A DNA stretch of 64,000 nucleotides from Microplitis mediator (Eukaryota > Arthropoda > Insecta > Hymenoptera > Braconidae). Below are positions 25,101 to 35,340 of the stretch, piece by piece. The translations under genes and the position numbers were made by a program. A model generated the notes under the pieces. That model was not told where the DNA came from. It saw nothing but the letters and a program-made list of their open reading frames with translations, and ran no database searches. Location: NCBI RefSeq assembly GCF_029852145.1, contig NC_079971.1, forward strand, positions 17,944,667-18,008,666, read 5' to 3'. How positions within the stretch are numbered: the first letter of the stretch is position 1; each line of letters begins with the position of its first letter.

Positions 25101-26799
25101 TTGGTGCTGTGACCAGGATGTCATCGGTTATAGTGAGAGTGAATTTCATTTGAACAATTTATTATTGAGAACAATTAATTAATTGAAATTTCTAATGAAC
25201 CAAAAAAATTTAATAATTTTAATTCAATCAGTGATTTTAAGATAAACTTTATTGAACTGTGCTATGCTGTTGTGCTAAGAAGATCTTATATTGTGCATTA
25301 CCAGTGCGGTAATAACTTTTATTTGGATTAACCGCTGTACTTCGAAAAGTAAGATTATATCAACATTGACTTTGAATTTTAATCTAACACGCGAGTGACA
25401 GTTTTCCGTCGGAAGGTGCACATATATTAATAATACTTGTAACCGACTACCAATCGTGTTATCGGTTAACTATCTGTTTACTAAAAATTATAATTACTAT
25501 AGTAACGGTCATTACTGATTTAATATTTAAGTTAAAATATTTTATTCCTTTTTTAAAATTTAATAAAAGTGTTGCTACGGGCTAAAATAACTTAGAGTTA
25601 TGATTTTATTTTATATTTTCATCGATCATGGAGAAGAAGTGTTGCTACGGACTATATTGTGATCATAATGTGAAAGTTAACGCGTTATGGTGACTTACAA
25701 ATCTTTTTGAATAATTTACTGGAGATGATTGTAATTAACTGTTTTATTGAAGTGAATTTAAATACCTATGTTTAATGACAAATTATTTTTTTTTGCGTCT
25801 TAATTTGTTGCTACGGACATATAAATTTTGTTTAAGGACAATTTAAGTAAAGTTAATTTAAATAACAAAAAAATAATAATAACTTCGTAAATGAATATTC
25901 TAAATAAATATTTAATTTTTCGATATTCATTTGACGACAAATTAATTAAGTTAATTCAAGTAACAAAATATCAAGATAAATTATTTAATTAAATTTCATA
26001 AGTTCATCAAGTGGCAAATGTCGATTAATGTTTAAACGTCTGTCATTGACCTCGAATAATATAACTGCGCCTATTTCATACAAAACATTTTAGAAATTTA
26101 AGGAAATTGTCTTGAGGACAATAAATTAATCTTTAAAGACTTTTAATACCTGTTATTATCAGGAAAATTTATATTTGTCAAAAATTACGCAGTGTAGTAG
26201 CATAAGATAACCGAAAGGGTGTTCAAAACACATATTTATGTGTACTTGTTTTTTTTTCTATAAATACCTAAAATTATTAAAGATGTTAACTGACTTAAGT
26301 CGGGAGGTTGTTACCTCGTTATCATTATAAATTTTGACTTAAGCAGTTACTTATTGAGTAACTTATGAACGACCGCAAGACGGACGTATATTTATATGAA
26401 TTTATATTGAGAATTATTCATTTCTAAATACCATGAACCGATCTTTGAGTCATATTAATATTGAGGGGTTTTGTTGGAGATTACTCATAGCTTTTAGAGT
26501 GGTCAAAATCAACCTCCTCATGATGTTGAAAGGAAATTTGAAAAATATTTCATTCTTTCAAATTTATTCGGGAAATAATTAACTTTTACAAATGTGTAAA
26601 ATTAAACTTTATCCTTTCCCTCATTGCAATAATTCTGGAAATATAACTGATTGATGTGCTTATAAAATCGAAAACGGAGTCAAAACTCCAAAATTTTATA
26701 AAACGTTAACATTTAATTTTTTTTTGTATTAATTAAAATCGAGATTAATGGCCGATTTGTTTTGTTAATATTGATGGCATGCCACTGGTATAGATAAGT

Positions 26800-27140
26800 A
26801 GACTTAAATTCACGCGCGTTGACCCGCGAGTTGCCGGGACTTATAATGTCCGGAACTCATTTTGAAAATTCGGTCTTTTCGAGATAAACTGAACAATGTC
26901 TCGCGTCAAGGCTGCCCTTGCGGCCAGTTGAAAATGTAGATAAGTTCACGCGCGTTGACTTGCGAGTTGCCGAGACTTATAATGTCCGGAACTCATTTTG
27001 AAAATTTGGTCTTTTCGAGATAAGTCGAACACCAAATAGCCTTATATAACCGGGCTGACGAGCGATAGTTCTCGCAGTGGCGGAAGGCAAAGTAATGTCT
27101 CGCGTCAAGGCTGCCCTTGCGGCCAGTTGAAAATGTAAAA
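26800..27140 (+). repeat. Direct repeat inside the LTR-element interior
   Basis: A segment of about 100 bp (CACGCGCGTTGAC, GTTGCCGGGACTTATAATGTC, TCTCGCGTCAAGGCTGCC) occurs twice in a row, at about 26810-26940 and 26942-27130, with an extra 60 bp in the second copy. It is GC-richer than the rest and may be a packaging or leader segment. Confidence 0.55.
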
Positions 27141-27776
27141 AGCTAAGCTTCTCAACAGTTGGTATGTTTTCAATATTTCAAACGTTTTAATGATCGGTCT
27201 CGAATTAATTTTCGCCATTAAGAGTACTTCGAAGTGATAAAACTCTAAGAAAAAAATGGCTATGGTAAATATATTCTTCGGTAATATATTTTAAATTGAA
27301 AGTATAACCAATAATTTGAGATTATTGGTAAATAAAAGAAGATTTTACAAGCACAATCAACGTTTAACTAATTGGTAATTTCACGTGCATAGACTCTGGG
27401 CTATACACGCTGAGATTCATATTTATATGTTTAAAAAAAAAGGAAAAAAAAAAATTTGAATGTGAAATATGAAAAAAAAATATTTCAATACAAATATCAT
27501 TTGCGATAGGCAAAATAATAATGATTGGAGAAAATCCTATCACTAAAATTTACATATGACTCAAGTCGGAAGGAAAATTTGCAATTATTTTGTTAGTTTA
27601 AGTAAATTTGTAATACGTTGCGTCTCAGGTTTAAGTTTAATTTCAAAAGCCAAGAACTTTATTACTATATGAAGGAAAAATGTTTATTTTACTTTTGGTT
27701 TATATAAAGTCACTCTATTAAAAATAGAAGTCGCACCGATTTTATTAAAGCGCCGCGACTTACTTAAGTCGGGAGG

Positions 27777-28335
27777 TGTTACGTTCTGGCTTTAATTATA
27801 TTTAAATAAAAATTTTAAAATTTCTTTTGATAATATATAATAAAACTTTGGTGAAGAAAAATTCTTCATCAAAGTAATTACAGTAGATAAGCGATTTCCG
27901 CGAACACCGTCGTGGCCCGTAGTCTAAACTCATGACGAGGCATGAGACCCAGGCCTCGACGACGTTCGCTAGGGTAACCTGAGATGCGACGTTGGACAAT
28001 TTATAATTTTATAATTTTCTGTACTGGATCTGCGGAGACAGAACAGGCAGTCAGCCGACGAACATCTAAGTCACCGGACCTCGGTCCGGTGACTGACTGA
28101 CTCAACCTAATATTTTATTAATTAAAAGATACCTAATTTTAGTAAATGTGGTGTACCATTTATTATGTAACCCTAATCAAATATTTAGTGAAAAATTCTT
28201 AATCACTTATAATCGACGACGGACACGCCTGGGGTCGATAGATACCCTAATGATGTCAAACCTGAACATTTAAATTATTAATATAAATTTATTTATATTT
28301 TTAATTATTCTGGGGTAATACCCCAGAATGTAACA
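27777..28335 (+). repeat. 3' LTR of the non-autonomous retroelement
   Basis: It appears identical to the 5' copy, including a 65-codon minus frame that repeats exactly at the same place in both LTRs (24567-24764 and 27802-27999). That frame is LTR sequence, not a gene. Confidence 0.88.
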
Positions 28336-28403
28336 AGTGAAAAAAAAATTACTCAGTACTTTTAATTTGTTAGTTAAATATTTCAATACTTAAAACAATA
28401 AAA

Positions 28404-29187
28404 AAAAATCGGTCTGTCAGTTGACCCTGCGGGCCAGCCCAAAAACTTCCCGCTGTTTTCGAGCTCGTTGAGCTCGAAAACATTATTGTGATTACATTTT
28501 CCAGCTCTTCGAGCTCGCAAATACTTTTGTATGCCATTGTTTTGTAAAAAACCATTTTTTAGCATTTCCTTCTCCCACGATATCTCGCGAACGAATTAAC
28601 CGATTTTGATGGTTGAGGTGGCAATCGACGCGTTTTATCAAGTTCTGAAACTGATCAAATTTTGAAATTGATTTATTTAGCCGTTTTTGAGAAATTTCAA
28701 AAAAACCAAGGAAAAAATTTTTTTTGAATTCTTTCGTCAACGGTTTCTCTTGAACGAATGAACCGATTTTGATGGTTAAGGTGGCATTCGACGCGGCTTA
28801 TAGAGTTTTAGAGCTGATTAGATTTTGGAATCATTCCATCAAGCAAATTAAAAGTTATCCAAATAAAACATTTTTGAAAAATCTCCGAACGCACCCTACC
28901 GATTAAGTTCAAATTTTTACGGCTTCAAGATATGAACAAGCCGCGTCGAATGACACCTCAAAGATCAAAATCGGTTCATCCGTTCAAGAGTTATGAATAT
29001 TTACATACATACATACGTACGTACACACATACATACACTCGGACATCATCGTGAAATTAGTCAGAATAGCTTCCTAGAACCTCAAAACGTAAAAATCTGA
29101 TAGAAATTCGGTTTTTGCAAATCGGACCGAAACCAATAACTTCCCGAATTTTTTAACATTTTCAATTTTCTTAGCGGGAAGTTAAAA
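28404..29187. mobile_element. AACTTCCCGC-family repeat, full-looking copy
   Basis: It runs from TCGGTCTGTCAGTTGACCCT and AAAAACTTCCCGC to TTTTCTTAGCGGGAAGTTAA. The interior contains repeated sentences such as GAACCGATTTTGATGGTT and GGTGGCATTCGACGCG, plus a short ACATACATACGTACGT tract. Related copies lie at 7318-8895, 49589-49790 and 55090-55500. It has no conserved protein frame; the overlapping short minus frames are incidental. Confidence 0.65.
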
Positions 29188-30024
29188 AATAGAATTATCG
29201 CCAGTTAAATTCTCTGGAAATCCTAGAGACATGACATAGAAATCCCATCGAAAATATAGACCCAGCACTCGGTGTTGTAAAAAAAAACGTTTGGAAAACG
29301 AAACTAAAAGTTTAAAAATTCATTTCATTCAAAACACTCAATCTTGAGAAAAAAAATAATTTAAGTAGAGAATTTGAAGTTTTGGGAAACGAAACAGAAA
29401 GTTTAAAAATTCATTTTTTTCAAATCTGCCAATTAATTTTTTTAATTAATTTAGATGAGAAATAGCTATAGAATATAAAATTTACAATCAGAAATTACTG
29501 ATGTACTTTTACTTTAAAAACACTCAACCTTGAGTAAAAAAAAAATTCAAGTAGAGAATATGAAGTTTTGGGAAACGAAAAAATCATTGTTAATTTTCAG
29601 TAATAATTAAATATCTTTTTATCCAACTAATGAATAAAAATACTTTTGGAGTACTTTTTTTTTCATTATTTCTCATTTCCAACAAAAATTATTGGTATGT
29701 TATTTCTAGTTTTCAATTATATTCCATAAATATTACGAATATTCGCAGAAACTCAGTAATATTTTTCAACTAATTAATAATTTTTTTGAAATAATTAGTA
29801 ATATTTTTCAGTAAATAATTACTTTTTCAAATAATTAGATATATTTTTTACTAATTATTAATTTCCCAAAAAATTTTGTAATATTTTCTGGCTAATTACT
29901 AATTTAAAATAAAAATTACTAAAATTTTTTGGCTAAATATTAATTTTTGAGTAAAATTAGTAATATTTCCAGTTTAATTATTAATTTATGAAAAAAATTA
30001 GTAATATTTTTTTGCCAATTACTT

Positions 30025-31022
30025 CACTGAGAAAAAAATTTTCTCCTGACAACTAAATTTTAGTTATGACAAGAAAATGATTTGATTGCCCATTGCCAAT
30101 CATATATTTGGTTGTTTTAACTAAATTTTTTATAATCCACCAACAAAACAAGTGATTAGAAACTATGAAATATTTAGTAAAGATAATTACGCGTTTAGTA
30201 GCAAGCATAAAATCAAATTGATTACCTGTAGTGTTTATAAAGTAGTCATGATGAAATGTATGAGTGATCATTATAGAGAATGAGTTATTAATATTAATTA
30301 AATATTATTTTGAAATGACAGAATATTTATTCAACAGTTCAATAATTGCATATTTAAAAAAATAATTTATTTCCTTCATAAGTACTTCTTTTCGTACTGA
30401 CAAAAACTGTTCAGGAAAAATATTAATATTTAACATTAATGTCATAGTGTAATACAGTGTACCCACATATTATTGTCACAAATTTTCAGCGGATAACTCG
30501 TCCTGTGAACGCTTCAAGCTCGGAATATAAAAACTCCGAAATAAGTATCTTACCAGGGACACCACAAATGGTGGGCGCGATCTAGTGGCGAGCACCGAAC
30601 TACTCCAGCTGCTGCTGCCTAACACCATAACTTTTAAATCAATAATCATTAGGTTCAAATATATATTTATTAACCTCGAACAAATATATATATTTATTCT
30701 AAATGAATATATTTTTTTGTGTCCAATTAATATTTATTAGAGTTAATATAATAATATTTTGCGCTAATGTTTGGATTTGTTGGCACTACAAAATAGTTTA
30801 GTTGTCCTTTAAATAAATATTTTCTTAACTCTACCATATGATTTTATTATCTTAGAGAGCGAAATATTAATGTCAACCAAATAGAGTCTATTAAATCATT
30901 TGTTAAAAATGATAAAATAGATTATATTGACGTAATAAAATTTAGTTGTCCCAAATAATTTTTAGTTTAATAGAATTCAACAAAACCAATTTAATTGTCC
31001 AAAGAGAAATTTTTTCTCAGTG
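30025..31022. mobile_element. Complete 1-kb MITE with CACTGAGAAAAAA / TTTTTTCTCAGTG ends
   Basis: The imperfect inverted termini are CACTGAGAAAAAAATTTTCTC and GAGAAATTTTTTCTCAGTG. It carries a GC-richer block (about 30480-30620) with words also found at 44310-44460. It is inserted in the right arm of the hAT foldback, whose unit sequence resumes on both sides. No frame of note; the flanking duplication is short (TT) and uncertain. Partial copies are at 2333-2688, 44047-44926 and 45251-45619. Confidence 0.75.
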
Positions 31023-31529
31023 TTATTAATGAAAAAATTAGTAATTTTTTTTCTAATTATTTTAATTTTATGAAAAATTAGTATTTATTTCTGGCTAATT
31101 ACTTATTTTTATGAAAAATTAGTAAATTTTTCTGGCTAATTACTAATTTTCGGAAAAATTAGTAATATTTTTTTTTTAATTTTTTATTTTTACGAAAAAT
31201 TAGTAATAATTTTCGGCTAATTACTTATTTTTGAATAAAATTAGTAATATTTTTTTGCTGATTACTTATTTTCGGAAAAATTAGTAATATTTTTTTTCTA
31301 ATTTTTTATTTTTATGAAAAATTAGTAATAATGTTTAGCTAATTACTTATTTTTGAATAAAATTAGCAATATTTTTTTTGCTAATTTCTAATTTTTTGAA
31401 AAAATTAGCAATATTATCGATATCGTTAACAAAAATATCGATACTGCCGATCACTGGCTGTGGGGGTATAGGGGCAAGGGAAACCACAGAGAAAACCATT
31501 GCCAGTAACAGTTCGGTTTGGGTGAGGCT

Positions 31530-31567
31530 CTAGTGATCGGTAAAATTCCCATTTTACCGATCACTAG
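31530..31567. repeat. Perfect 38-bp palindrome with CTAGTGATCGG ends
   Basis: Two 17-nt arms starting CTAGTGATCGGTAAAAT are exact reverse complements around a 4-nt loop. The outer words resemble the hAT terminus of the element ending 74 bp earlier (GTGATCGG), so this may be a minimal derivative. Confidence 0.8.
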
Positions 31568-31619
31568 ATCTTCATCCCGCGCCTAACGCCCAGAGACCTC
31601 CGATCGAGCTCAACGCGTG

Positions 31620-31702
31620 GCTAAGCGGTCACCCAGCCAAGTTGCGGCCATGCTCGGTGCTGCTTAACTTCGGTGATCGCCCGAGCCACACGAGAACCGA
31701 TC
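31620..31702 (-). rRNA. 5S-rRNA-like sequence (pseudogene or 5S-derived SINE head)
   Basis: On the minus strand the segment reads GATCGGTTCTCG, then GCGATCACCGAAGTTAAGCA, then CTTGGCTGGGTGACCGC. These are recognisable parts of the internal control region of 5S rRNA (A box and C box). The 3' C-box part differs from canonical 5S by several bases, the spacing has small changes, and the outer stem ends do not match a normal 5S gene. I infer a 5S-derived pseudogene or SINE head that could keep a type-1 Pol III promoter. The GC-rich block extends to about 31568-31722. Confidence 0.6.
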
Positions 31703-32449
31703 GGCTGTCTCTGCCGCCTAATAATTATTATATTATTATACTTATTATAATACTTATTATAATAAGTGAGATCTCATAAAATTAACGTTAAGAAGTTTCA
31801 CCAAATATACTTTTAAAAATAACGAATATATATTCTTTAATATATTAGTAAAAATAACTCTAGTAATTTTCGTTTGTAAGTACTAATAGTCTAATAACAT
31901 GATTATATTATCTATCTATAAATACATAATAAAATGTTATATAACAAAAATAAATAAATGTAGTAGCACAGTCGTTAATTATACTCTGTATTTATATTTT
32001 GAGGGAAATATAATTTGTTATGAATAATTGCAAACGTATAATTAAAAAAAAACTTCCCTCTGAATACTTCAATATTAATCGTACATGAACATACGTAATT
32101 GTATATAAATTACACATTATCATATATATGATTAAACCCGCCTAATTTTCGGATCTAATTATATATAAAATATGATATATATGTATTATACATAATCATA
32201 TCTAATTATATATGAGTATATATATAACTTATATATGATTATATATAATTAGACCTGGCCAATTTTCAGATCTAATTATATATAACGTATTATATATAAT
32301 TATATATAATTAGGCAAAATCATTTTTTCCCGGGTATAAGAAGTGTCGAACCGTTTATTCGCCCACTGTGGCGAATAAATAATTCGAGACTTCAAAAAAA
32401 AAATTTCTAAAAATTTTTATTTAAATTTAATTAAAGCCAGAACGTAACA

Positions 32450-33600
32450 CGGGAAATAGAAAATTGCGATGCGACAGCTGTTAATATTAATATTGAGAGC
32501 TCAAACTTTCACAGTTTTTTTTTTTGTCATTTTCAACAACATTTTCGATGTAATGAAGAAAAAAAAAATAGCCGATTTTTTTGATACAGCCTAATAATTA
32601 TACAAAATTATATAGAATTTTATATAATTATATATGCTTATATTTAATTACTTATAATTTTTTTTTCCTGGGATACATTCTGTTAAATTCGGTAAGACAG
32701 AATTTAAAAGAATTTAAGGATTATTTTTGAATTAAACAGAATAAAACCGATTTAAAAATTTCGAATTCGTTTTAATTCAGAGTTAGAACCAGAAATCCAA
32801 AGATTATTTTCGAATTAAACCGATTTAAAAATTCTGAATTCTTTTTAATTCGGATTAAAAACCAGAAATTCAAGGACTATTTTCGAATTAAACAGAATTT
32901 AACCGAATTAAATTATTTTAATTCGGGCAGATTCTGGTTTTCCTGCCGAATTAGACAGAATTCATTTTTCAGTTAGGTACCGAATTAACAGAATTTATCA
33001 GAATTAAAAATTTAATTCTGTTTAATTCGATCGAATTCAGTTGTTTAATCAGGGTATCGGAACTACCATTAATATAATGTCACAGCCGAACTTGTTTTGA
33101 ATTGAAAGAAAACTTAAATCGACCGCTTTTGCCTCGAAAAGAAAACCCTCTCACACATTGAAAAAATTCGTTTCCCAATTTTTATCCTATCGCCATCAAA
33201 TATTTGAGTGTAATTGGAATTTCGGTTCCATCTGAAAAGTTATTTTTAGAAGCTGGAGCCATTAAGACACGAAATAAAAATAGGTTAACAGGAACAAATT
33301 TAGACGAGTTGCTGTTTTTAAGTAGTTGTAATCGCGCTTAGTGGGGTCTATAAGGTTTTAATATGATATGCATTCAAAAGACTTTAATTTTTAATTAATA
33401 TAGCTTTTTTATGTACTTTTATTTGCAAAAAAATATAATTAACATGAAATTTTTAGTGTATTTTATTAATTTTATTTAATGAGATGTTACTTTAATGAAA
33501 TATTATTTTTCTTGATTGGCTTTGAATTAATAAAATATAATTAACTAATCTCTTTTCTGTGATATAAATGTATCATATATTTTTTCACAGGATAATAAGA
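32450..33600. other. AT-rich repeat-derived sequence without genes
   Basis: 32450-32620 continues the foldback element interrupted by the solo LTR: after the CGGG duplication it resumes sequence pairing with 18980-19140. From about 32690 to 33060 the words GAATTAAACAGAATT and TTCGAATTAAACCG recur in direct and inverted copies, another decayed repeat. 33060-33600 shows nothing recognisable. Confidence 0.45.
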
Positions 33601-33654
33601 TAATGACAATAAATATTTTTTATCACTTTCACCCATCACGAAGTGAGCATAAGC

Positions 33655-33858
33655 TTAGCTTAACTGTAGCTCAGCTAAAGCTAAATCTGGAAGTGATTTG
33701 TCTTCTTCATGGCCCCAATCCATTCTTACAATACTAGGATCATTCAATTCAGACCATCGAATTCTGCATTGCTCAGCGGTTTTTCGATATATATATGATG
33801 CGACATGATTCCATTCATTTTCCCCATATTTCTCGACAGTAAATTTGAGTATGGCATC
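33655..33858 (-). pseudogene. CDC5-like Myb-repeat exon, prematurely ended
   Basis: The minus strand reads 67 uninterrupted codons from an acceptor (pyrimidine tract, TTAAGCAG at about 33859) to TAA at 33655. The translation contains EKYGENEWNHVASYIYRKTA, then EQCRIRW and NDPSIVRMDW. This matches the first Myb/SANT repeat and the linker of the splicing factor CDC5/CEF1 at roughly half of positions, including the tryptophans and the KYG.N.W, QC..RW and DPSI motifs. The real CDC5 continues into a second Myb repeat, but here the frame drifts and stops after 14 unrelated residues. No start exon was found within 1 kb upstream. It could be a decayed duplicate or a divergent short paralog's last exon. 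Confidence 0.6.
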
Positions 33859-33859
33859 C

Positions 33860-34530
33860 TGCTTAACAAAAAAAGAAAATAAAAAAAATTATTAATTCAA
33901 ATAATTAATGTGTCAAGTTTTGTTTTTTTTAAATTTTGTTTACTTTTTCCTTACATCTAATTTAGTCCAAACGCATTTAACTCTTATTACTGGCATTTTG
34001 TACTCAAGTTGCTTACTGGTATCAGGTACACGCTTTTATATATTTAACCTAATTGAACGTCAATGGTTTAATAATAATGATGATATATATGAAATGTTTC
34101 AACTTTAAACACTCTATAATTTAATTAATGTGAAGGGAACCATTTATTTTTTCATGGTTGTGAATTATTTATAAAAACAACAATGAAGGAGTCGGTAAGA
34201 TTTTTATGTTCAAATATTATAAGACGTTTTTCTGGTTATACTTTATACTCCTGCCGAAGAGAGAATGACAATGAACTCAGTGTTGCCAGACCCTGTCTCT
34301 TGAAAAGCGGTAGCGCCACGTAAATAAAACGGTAGGCTAAGGAAAAAAAGCGGTAGATTCAAAAAGTCTAATGTAAATAGTTTTAATAAATTATTTTTTA
34401 TTAAATAGTTTAAATAAATACTTTTACTTAACACATGAAACTTTTAAGAAATAATAAATATATACCAATTTTTTATAAAATTTTTTTTTTAAATAACTTA
34501 ATATTATTAAGTATTTGTAAGGTAAAAGCG
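33860..34530. other. AT-rich stretch without supported genes
   Basis: It separates the Myb-like exon from retroelement debris. Short open frames on both strands (34243-34434, 34435-34728) have no domain. The second overlaps LTR sequence from about 34534. Confidence 0.4.
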
Positions 34531-34533
34531 CTT

Positions 34534-34952
34534 GCTCTCGGTTCGGTCCAGTTGAGTCTAAGCATCTGTCGCGATTTAACATCTTTGCTCATCTCTTTTA
34601 AAAATTTATTCTGTGAACCTCTCAACGATTCAAATATTATTAATCCACGCAGTCAACCTAGAGCTACTAATCAAATAAAGAATTTAAACGTGGAATCTCT
34701 ACCTGGGTTATCATACGGTCTGCAATAACTGAACGCTCTTCCAACCAACAACTTAATTGTACAACAGAATCTGAATAAAATTCATATAATCAACTGTAAG
34801 TTCTCAAGTTTTGTTTATTATTTTAAAACAATTCTTCATACTGATTACTATTTCATACTCGTTAACGTAACGACGAGGTCTCCGTCGCCCGAGTAAAGGA
34901 CTTAAGTGTCTTGGCTCAAAATAAGAGACTGTGTTGCATGTTAGACGTAACA
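34534..34952 (+). repeat. Truncated LTR of a Gypsy-type element
   Basis: From CTCTCGGTTCGGTCCAGT to TTAGACGTAACA it matches the 3' part of the LTR sequence at 43625-44046, with scattered differences. It is directly followed by reverse-transcriptase coding sequence, so the leader and gag were deleted. Confidence 0.7.
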
Positions 34953-34977
34953 ATAAAAATAAAATTTTTTTGTTTAT

Positions 34978-35340
34978 ATGTCGATGTTTGTCTTCCCATA
35001 CATCGACGACGTGCTGGTAGCTTCAGGGAGCGAGGAGCAACATCTCGAGCACCTAAAAATTTTATTTCAGCGCTTACAAGACTACGGACTTGTCATCAAC
35101 GCAGCCAAATCGGTGTTGGGCCAGCACGAGGTAGAATTTTTAGATCATCACATCAGCAACAAAGGTATCAAGCCGTTGCCCGACAGGGTAGACGCAATTA
35201 TTAACTTAAAATTCCCTCGAACGATCTCTGTATTACGTGGTTTTCTAGGTACCATGAATTTCTACAGGAAATTTATCAGAAATGCTGCAGAAATCCTTGT
35301 ACCGCTGAATAAATTGCTCGAAGGGCCAAAACCCTGGTAG
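34978..35340 (+). pseudogene. Ty3/Gypsy reverse-transcriptase fragment
   Basis: About 120 codons encode the C-terminal part of the RT domain. The catalytic YIDD motif is near the start, followed by VASGSEEQHLEHL, the FLDHHIS and GIKPLPDRVDAI segments, and FLGTMNFYRKFI, which leads into the connection region. The N-terminal two-thirds of RT, gag, protease, RNase H and integrase are missing. The frame ends where the CCCTGGT element starts at about 35332. The apparent start codon is not a real start. It is a dead remnant next to its own LTR. Confidence 0.85.

Larger units (their letters stand above)
24542..28335 (+). mobile_element. LTR retroelement with two apparently identical 559-bp LTRs and no coding capacity
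   Basis: The LTRs at 24542-25100 and 27777-28335 start TGTTACGTTCTGG and end CCCCAGAATGTAACA. They have equal length, and no difference was seen by eye. A 4-bp duplication AGTG flanks the unit (24538-24541 and 28336-28339). A primer-binding-site-like sequence (TTGGTGCTGTGACCAGG) starts right after the 5' LTR, and a purine tract (GTCGGGAGG) directly precedes the 3' LTR. The 2.7-kb interior has no frame of even 60 codons, so the unit is a young non-autonomous element, mobilised in trans if at all. It lies in the left arm of the hAT foldback. Confidence 0.85.
23678..31456. mobile_element. hAT-type foldback element with 8-bp TSD GCTGTGGG
   Basis: The termini CAGTGATCGGCA and TGCCGATCACTG are 12-bp inverted repeats with the CAG-type start known for hAT transposons. 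An exact 8-bp duplication GCTGTGGG flanks them (23670-23677 and 31457-31464), the size typical of hAT insertion. The arms (about 23690-24541 and 29640-31430) are arrays of a 55-60 bp unit containing TAATTAGCCAGAAAATATTAC, inverted between arms. Nested inside are an LTR element, an AACTTCCCGC repeat and a 1-kb MITE. No transposase is seen, so it is non-autonomous. Confidence 0.82.
22557..32334. mobile_element. TA-flanked element with CCCGGGAAAAAAATGATTTT termini (9.8 kb with nested insertions)
   Basis: The left end CCCGGGAAAAAAATGATTTT and the right end AAAATCATTTTTTCCCGGG are inverted repeats that continue into TTGCCTAATTATATA. TA flanks both sides (22555-22556 and 32335-32336). The left end is repeated as four further tandem or partial copies. 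It is inserted into the antisense solo LTR. It has no transposase frame of its own, and most of its length is later insertions. Confidence 0.7.
21582..32449 (-). mobile_element. Antisense solo LTR (TSD CGGG), split by a 9.8-kb insertion
   Basis: Read on the minus strand the LTR starts TGTTACGTTCTGGC at 32449 and ends CCAGAATATAACA at 21582. A 4-bp duplication CGGG flanks it at 21578-21581 and 32450-32453. Real LTR sequence is 21582-22554 and 32337-32449 (about 1.1 kb). The middle is the element at 22557-32334. It is related to the LTRs at 24542-25100 and 27777-28335: same ends, and the same words around CTGAGATGC, GTCGTGGCCCG and the AGGGTATCTATCGACCCC-type segment. The minus frame at 21628-21936, rich in SSSCVVE repeats, lies inside it and may be a polyprotein remnant. 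No complete coding gene is present. Confidence 0.7.

Noticed and set aside
24567..27999. Identical 65-codon minus frames at 24567-24764 and 27802-27999 as a duplicated gene
   Set aside because: They are the same segment of the two LTRs of one retroelement.
31620..31702. Intact 5S rRNA gene
   Set aside because: Several changes in the C-box region and non-matching outer stems make a working 5S gene unlikely.
34978..35340. Active reverse transcriptase
   Set aside because: Only the C-terminal third of the RT domain is present, and it is cut by another element.
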